Positions 58,301 through 64,000 of a stretch of 64,000 bases of DNA are shown in pieces (position 1 is the stretch's first letter; each line of letters opens with the position of its first letter). Source of the DNA: Polytrichum commune (taxonomy: Eukaryota > Streptophyta > Polytrichopsida > Polytrichales > Polytrichaceae); the NCBI GenBank assembly GCA_950295325.1, contig OX485808.1, positions 33,815,180 through 33,879,179 of the forward strand, in the 5' to 3' direction. The notes under the pieces were generated by a model that saw only the letters and a list, made by a program, of their open reading frames with translations, did not search any database and was not told where the DNA came from. The translations under genes were made by a program, and so were the position numbers.

Positions 58301-61300
58301 AAGGTGTTAACCCACCGCTAACCCACTCTTCCTCGGTGAGCACCTCACATGGCTCCAACAATGAGCCCTCTCCTAAACTAACACTAGGAAATTCACTCCC
58401 TAAGCCTACTTGGTGAAATGTAACCATTACATCAACCTCGGACTCGGGGTACTCCCTTAGCCATTGGGAATAATCCCCATTATCCCCATAATTGTAAAAA
58501 TTAGGACCTAGACTTCCCGAGCCCGAATCTATAACAACCCTTTGACCTTCGGGATGGACGACTCCCACCAATGCCTTGCCAATCTCATTCTCGTTTAAGT
58601 CATCAATTTCCTTCTCCAATGGCAAATACATCTCCTTCTTCATCCATCCTTCTAATGAACCAATGGACACTATGACCCTATTACCCTCCGGACCATAAGT
58701 GATGGATGGTTTAGGTCCACCCCAATTGACCATAGCATTCGCCATCCGCAACCAAGGCCTACCTAGCAAAATGGGGAAGGTGTCCTTGTTGGAGTGCATT
58801 TTAATGACATGGAAGGTGACCAAGTACTCCTCACCTCCCGTAGTCATTCTACAATCCTTGATCATCCCCAAAGGCGTAGTCGAACTTTGATTTGCCATAT
58901 TTATGACCAAAGGTGAAGGCCCCGTGAGTCCAAGTCCCAATTTTTTCATAGTATCCTCCGGTAGTATATTTAGACTACTCCCTCCGTCGACTAGCACATT
59001 AGGAACCACCTTATCTACTATAACAACTTCTATTTCTATAGCTTTCACGTCTCTTCCACCTTGTGATTGGATCCTAGCGGCTATTTTAGCTTTCACCTTC
59101 CTCATCCTCTTGTGTACCGGCATTCCCTCCTTTAATGTTTTCCTTGCCGTGGGTGAAATTTCCAATAGTTGGCCGAAAGTAATATCCGCCTTGAGTGTAC
59201 TAAGGTCCGCCCACAAGTCGTACCCGGTAGATCTTTCCACCTTAGAATTACCCACTACGTCGAATTCGTCTACGGGAACCCCCGGTCCTTCCCATTCACC
59301 CACATCGCTATTATCCAAGTCATGTACCGCATTAGTCCTCTCCCTATCTTGTAAAATTATATTTTCCCTCTCCACATCCTTAGTAGCTCTTCTAGCTACC
59401 CTATCCAACTCGGAGAGATTAATCTCTTCATCCGAAGAGTAATTTCCTTGCTCTCCTATTCCTACCTCCAACGGGGCATCCCCTCTCCTAGCCCTAGTAG
59501 TTACCACTAGTGCAGGTGCTTCTTCAACCACACCCTTACCCTTCACTAACTCATATGTAATAGCATTGGTGTGAGGAGGCCATTGACTTTGTTCCTCTCC
59601 AATTCTCGTTGGGAGAGGAAGCATGTCATCACATGTGGCCTCCAACACTCCATCCATGAACCTAACATCTTGGGAGTTAGATGGTCCCGGATCCGTTGGA
59701 GGCGCTTGTCTCCCGTTACTACCATTAGGTGGAACTCCTTGTCTATTTTGTATTGGAATGTAACCGGTTGTAGTTTGCAAGCCCGCCGGTGGATGAAAAG
59801 TTTGCCTAGCATTACTATGGTCATAGTATAAGTTAGGTGGCCTAAGTTCATTGGCCGGTACTCCTTGTGGCCTAGCACCTCGCATATTATCCCTTGCTTG
59901 TTGTTGTGGATTAGCCACCGGGTAAGGGACATTAATTATTTTGTCCGGTTGGCGACACGTATCCGAGGGATGACTTCCTCCACAATTGCTACAATTAAAC
60001 TCTTGACCTTCGGACCAACATTGTCCTTGAGCGTGCCACCTTCCACAAAAGGGATGAAATTCCTTCTTCTCTAAATTTTGGCCACCTTGCCCTCTAGGTT
60101 GTGGTCCTCTATTGCTTCCATTTCCATAGTGAGGTGGCGCTTGACCTCGTTGATTTTGTTGAGGTGGGTTACCGTTTCCTCTTTGGTCACGGTTTTGTCC
60201 ACTTCTACAAAATTGACGCGTGTGGCCCGGTTGGCCACATTGGACACACCATAATCCGGAAGAATGCCTACCCGACTCAACCGGGGGTGGAGGCCCCGGT
60301 TGTTGACTCCGGATCATTAATGACATTTGATCCGTGAGGCTTTGCATTTGTTTTATCATAGCCTCTTGGAATCCTAGTTGGCTAGCACCTAGTCTTCTCT
60401 CAACCTCCTCCAAGTGTGGATCCGTTCTAGGGGCCGGTAGTGCCAAAAGAGGTGCCGGTTCCCTAACCGCTAAAGGTCGGGGACCGGTGTCCACAATGGC
60501 ATATGGAATTTGGTTCTCATACTTAGCGGGTTCTACCGCTACCACCCTAGGGCGTATGGGGATGAATTGTGGGATCAATTCATCCTCCCTTCTCCATAGC
60601 CTTTCGTGATCTTTATCCAAGTTTTCAATATCTCTAGCCGCACGCTTGGCATCCGCCAAGGTCAAGGGATTCCTTTCTAGAACACCCCTAATAGTTCCGG
60701 ACTTAAAAAACCCTTGAATGAAAAATTGCTTTAGCGTGTCGTCGTTGAGCATGGTACCCACAAATCTAGTGCACACTAAATCAAACCTCCTAATGTAAGC
60801 CGAAATTTCTTCCTCCCTTCCTTGCTTCAATGACGACAATGCCCTTAATGCGGTACTTTGACCCACTTCCGGCCTAAATTCGTTAAGAAACTCCCTTTGT
60901 AATTATTCCCATCCCCTAAAATGTCCCTCGGCATGATCCTGATACCATTCATAGGCTTCCCCCTCTAGAGTGGTAGGAAACCACACTAACCAATAACCCG
61001 GGTCGGTTATGAGGAAGCTAGCCAACCGTTCGATATACCGTTCCATGTGCCGAGAGGGGTCCTCATCCTTGGTCCCATAAAATTTAGGGAGATGAGATGG
61101 CATATCCATCGCCGCTAAATTTTGTGGAACCACAATTGGTAGGCCTCTTGGCCTAACCAATGGGTCTATTGGAGGTATAGGAGGTATGGGCGGAATTGGG
61201 GGTATGGGTGGTGGATCCATCCCCCGTTCCTCGGCCATGGTGACCGGTGAACTATTCAACAATCCCCTATCAACTTCTACCGGGAATTCTTCTCTAAGTG

Positions 61301-61541
61301 TGTAATTTTCCGAAGAAGTTTCACCACTCAATTTGGAGGGAATGATCTCCTCTTCAAGTTGAGCTCCAAGTTCTAAGGTGTCTAGAATTGACCTAGTCCT
61401 AGGTTCGACGTTCAAACAACTCTCTATTCTAACATTATCTTGTTCTAATCTATCACTGATTTTAGAGGACCGCCTCTTTCGAGTAGATTTCTCTAGTCCT
61501 ACTATCAAACTTGGTTTTTGTGAGCGAGTCCTACCTTGCAT
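55302..61541 (-). pseudogene. Gypsy gag-pol polyprotein with one ochre codon
   Basis: One frame runs from ATG 61541 to the stop at 55302 (about 2,079 codons), interrupted only by TAA at 60905-60903 inside the capsid part of gag; the next codons continue the gag sequence, so it is a nonsense mutation (CAA to TAA fits) or read-through. Counting from 60866: a CCHC knuckle CVQCGQPGHTRQFC (about 207-221) and a second cysteine cluster; protease VLVDGGSSLN (about 622, DGG in place of DSG/DTG); RT with VCVDYRKLN (about 1047) and VFVDDF (about 1147); RNase H YCDAS (about 1292); integrase zinc finger HDSACGGH...CDACQ (about 1502-1545); and catalytic DYVGEV, SDRGTH and ERVNG with DD35E spacing (about 1572-1670). 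No chromodomain or env-like ORF follows. A retrotransposon replication polyprotein. Confidence 0.9.
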
Positions 61542-62432
61542 TCCATAAGAATCGATCGACCCTCACTTGACCACACATAATCCTAGCAATTCCCCTCTTA
61601 ATATTTTCACTTGTCTTGGTGTGGTTATAATTTTTTTAGGAGGTGAGGAAAAGAACCTGCAAGCCCACTTAGGTGAAAGAATCCCAATAGGGGATAGGCA
61701 TGTTCATGTTAATTTTTTTGGTTAAGTCGGAGCATCACCTCCGCACCTTCCCGCAAATTAACACTCACCACAATACCGATTGTGAGGGGGTGACCTTCCG
61801 AGTAGATTATGTTAAAAGTCGAGGCTTCACCCTTCAACTTCTCACACCATCCACAATTCGGGAATTACCCTCTACAACGGATAACAACAATCACGAGTAC
61901 AAAAGGCATTCCTTAATTAGTTAATGAGTTCACTTTGAAGAAATAAACATACCTTGAGCAATCGCATCCCCCTGTGAGTTAGCACTCCCCTCAATCGTGA
62001 CTCAATGTAACAACACCATAAACTTTGTGAAATATTAATTTAATCTAGAGCATGAAATGACAACTCCCAAAACTTTGAGACTCACCCCGAGGTGAGTGTC
62101 AAAGTTCAATGTCCTAAGGTGAATTTACCCTCTAATGTTTTAATGAGCTACTCGGTTATAGGTTCCTTTTAAGTTCTTAGCAAATCCCCAAAAAGGTTGA
62201 GGACGTACCTTCGCCGCGCTCCTTCCTCAAAAATGAATTTGCGTAATTGACAATGCAATTCATTCCAAGGAATAGTTGAAATACAATGAATTCAAATGTA
62301 ACCCAAAGAGAGAATACTTACCGAGTTTCGGGTGCTCCTTCCCTTCTCTCAAGTTTGTGTCTCCAATTTTTCCTAGTTGCCTCCAAGTCTCCTAGTCGCC
62401 TCCAAGTCTTGTAACTACCTTCCGCTTCGCTC
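61542..62432 (-). other. Gypsy 5' leader between primer site and gag
   Basis: About 0.9 kb without an ORF on the minus strand. The only plus ORF (61700-61924) has no recognisable domain. The leader presumably holds packaging signals, none visible. Confidence 0.6.
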
Positions 62433-62451
62433 CCGGCGGACGCACCAATTA
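62432..62451 (-). other. Primer-binding site of the Gypsy element
   Basis: On the minus strand the 5' LTR ends CTCACA and is followed by TAATTGGTGCGTCCGCCGGG. TGG plus complementarity to a tRNA 3' end would begin at the fifth base. A tRNA whose acceptor arm ends CGGACGC-A-CCA would fit; a tRNA-Arg is my guess. Confidence 0.65.
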
Positions 62452-64000
62452 TGTGAGGCCAAACCCCCCACCCTTAAGCGTCCGTAGTTCGAGTAGTGGG
62501 TTTGGGCTCACATTCCTCCGCGGTATTGGATTTGGACTTGGATGAGTCCATAGTGCAAGGTTCACCCTTCAAGTGGTCTTGGATTTAACTGGAATTTCAC
62601 TTTTAACAACTCAATGTACGATTTCAATACGTATGTGGAGAATGCACAAGTTAACTATGTTATTTTAACCTCCTTATGCTCGGGTGTTATTTTGTCTTTG
62701 TTTGCTTCTAACGTCCATCCGGCTGCTTTAGCTACACAAGCCCTTAAGGATATCCCTCTCCTAAATGGAGTCCGTGCCGTTGACTCTATGCTACCACTTG
62801 AACTATCACTTGTGTATTCCGTATCGCTACTATAAGAGGTCTCACTTGGTGTCTCTATACCGTACATAAGCCTTTAAGTATTAAGAAATACTTATGTGAC
62901 TTATGTCAATCTCTCCCTCGCACCTTTGGTCTTTGCTTCCTTTGTCTTGCCATCGCGAGAGTGCTCCACATTCTCCCTTAAGTTGTGCACGTGGTTTATT
63001 TTTAAAGAGAGGATGCAAGTGTTAAAAAAAACACTATTCTCTATAGTCAATCTCAAATACATTTACTTGTGAAAGCCACACATAACACTAACTAACATAA
63101 TGTAACTAACTACTTGTCTATGAGCTAATTAGGTAGGTTATCTACTAAGCTCCTTCATGAACCCATCTCTTTACTTTCTAATTACATAAACCTAGCTCCT
63201 TCATAAACCTAGCTCCTTCATAAACCCAGCTTCTTAGCTTCTAACTAAACAAACCCAGCTCCTTCATAAACCCAGCTCCTTCATGAACCCAGCTCCTTAG
63301 CTTCTAACTAAACAAACCCAGGTCCTTCATAAACCCAGCTCTTTACTTTCTAACTAAACAAACCCAGCTCCTTCATAAACCCAGCTCCTTCATGAACCCA
63401 CAACTTTGTAGTTGTAATCCCCAACTACCTCACTAATTATTCAAGCCCTTAACTAATCTTCCTACCTAATTTCCCTAATTCTACTAACAACCCCTTTCTA
63501 ATCACACAATTCTTCTCTAATCCTAAAATCCTAAAATCCTAGAGAGGAGAGGGGGAGAGAGAATTTCCTAACTTCACTAAGACTAACTAATCCACACAAG
63601 TATATTTTTGCACTCATCACAACATCAAGTGCTCAACTCTTAAACATGGAACTTACAACCACGTGTATTCAAAACATGAACTTTAAGTACCACAAATTGG
63701 AATCATGAATTAACTTTAAAATCCTTCACGTCAACACTAATTCTACCAAGAGGTCAAGCCCTCTTCAAGGCTAACAAGCCTTGGCTCTCAAACTAAAAAC
63801 TAAGCACACACATGTGCTCCAATATGGCTTCCCACACCCACACTTATAACTCGTGGGGTGCCTTGGAGCACAAAGGAAAAGAGAGGATGAGTGAGGGAAG
63901 AATGAGGGATTATATAGTAAGCTTGAGGGGGTGAGCACCCTCAAGGCTCACGATAAGCCCTTGAGATTTCCTCCTACTTAGTAGGCGCCAATCCTATCTT
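62452..64000 (-). repeat. 5' LTR, first 1,549 bp visible
   Basis: Identical in layout to the left LTR, with three transitions seen. It is cut by the window edge, so about 617 bp and the outer flank are missing. Confidence 0.9.

Larger units (their letters stand above)
53075..64000 (-). mobile_element. Young Ty3/Gypsy retrotransposon (over 10.9 kb), continuing past the window
   Basis: Direct LTRs at 53075-55240 and 62452-64000+ flank an internal region whose gag-pol lies on the minus strand, so the right LTR is the 5' LTR. The 1,549 bases that can be compared differ by only three transitions seen by eye (53102/62479, 53113/62490, about 53761/63138), so the insertion is recent. Domain order protease-RT-RNase H-integrase, no chromodomain, and RT/integrase wording point to the non-chromoviral (Tat/Athila-like) branch; that placement is inference. 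The 5-bp target duplication can only be half seen (CAACC at 53070-53074). Confidence 0.9.

Noticed and set aside
58903-59442. 179-codon plus ORF inside the Gypsy element
   Set aside because: Antisense shadow of gag-pol.
1-64000. CRISPR arrays, operons, phage genes
   Set aside because: No regularly spaced repeats of that kind and no bacterial gene organisation; the sequence is eukaryotic.

Overview
The window looks like gene-poor, transposon-rich nuclear DNA of a land plant with a large genome. This rests on a plant-type receptor-like pseudokinase of the MRH1/MDIS type, a spliced plant-type BTB/POZ gene with GT-AG introns, a Ty3/Gypsy element with long LTRs, PIF/Harbinger- and hAT-type MITEs, and a short run of the plant telomere motif TTTAGGG. 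I cannot place the lineage more precisely. There are no bacterial operons, CRISPR arrays, rRNA genes or convincing tRNA genes.

Only two host genes are well supported. The first (21981-23348, +) is a single-exon ORF in a GC-rich island. It encodes a signal peptide/transmembrane receptor-like protein whose kinase domain has lost all three catalytic signatures and which has no leucine-rich repeats. The second (28310-31646, +) is a three-exon gene for a coiled-coil plus BTB/POZ protein of about 291 residues, resembling Arabidopsis At4g08455. Both of its exon junctions fall exactly between codons.

The rest is mostly mobile DNA. 0-20 kb: three decayed 3' parts of a non-LTR retrotransposon whose ORF end looks like an R2-type CCHC plus PD-(D/E)XK endonuclease module; two Tourist-like MITEs with TTA duplications; a 1.64-kb pogo-like element with TA duplication; several dispersed unclassified repeats. 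25-27 kb: a nearly complete Tc1-type (DD34E) transposon with doubled terminal motifs. 33-47 kb: two copies of a TIR family with 4-bp target duplications, two hAT-type MITEs, tandem arrays and dispersed repeats. 48-51 kb: a decayed Ty1/Copia element on the minus strand.

51.3-64 kb is a nest. A second Tc1-like transposase gene is split by a 759-bp TIR element (4-bp TATG duplication), then breaks off shortly before a young Ty3/Gypsy element that runs out of the window. That element has 2.17-kb LTRs with only three differences seen in 1,549 comparable bases, and a gag-pol frame interrupted by one ochre codon. Both internal edges of its LTRs begin TAATTGG followed by a primer-binding-site-like sequence, and no polypurine tract is visible.

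All assignments are by eye; family names rest on recognisable motifs, not on database searches.
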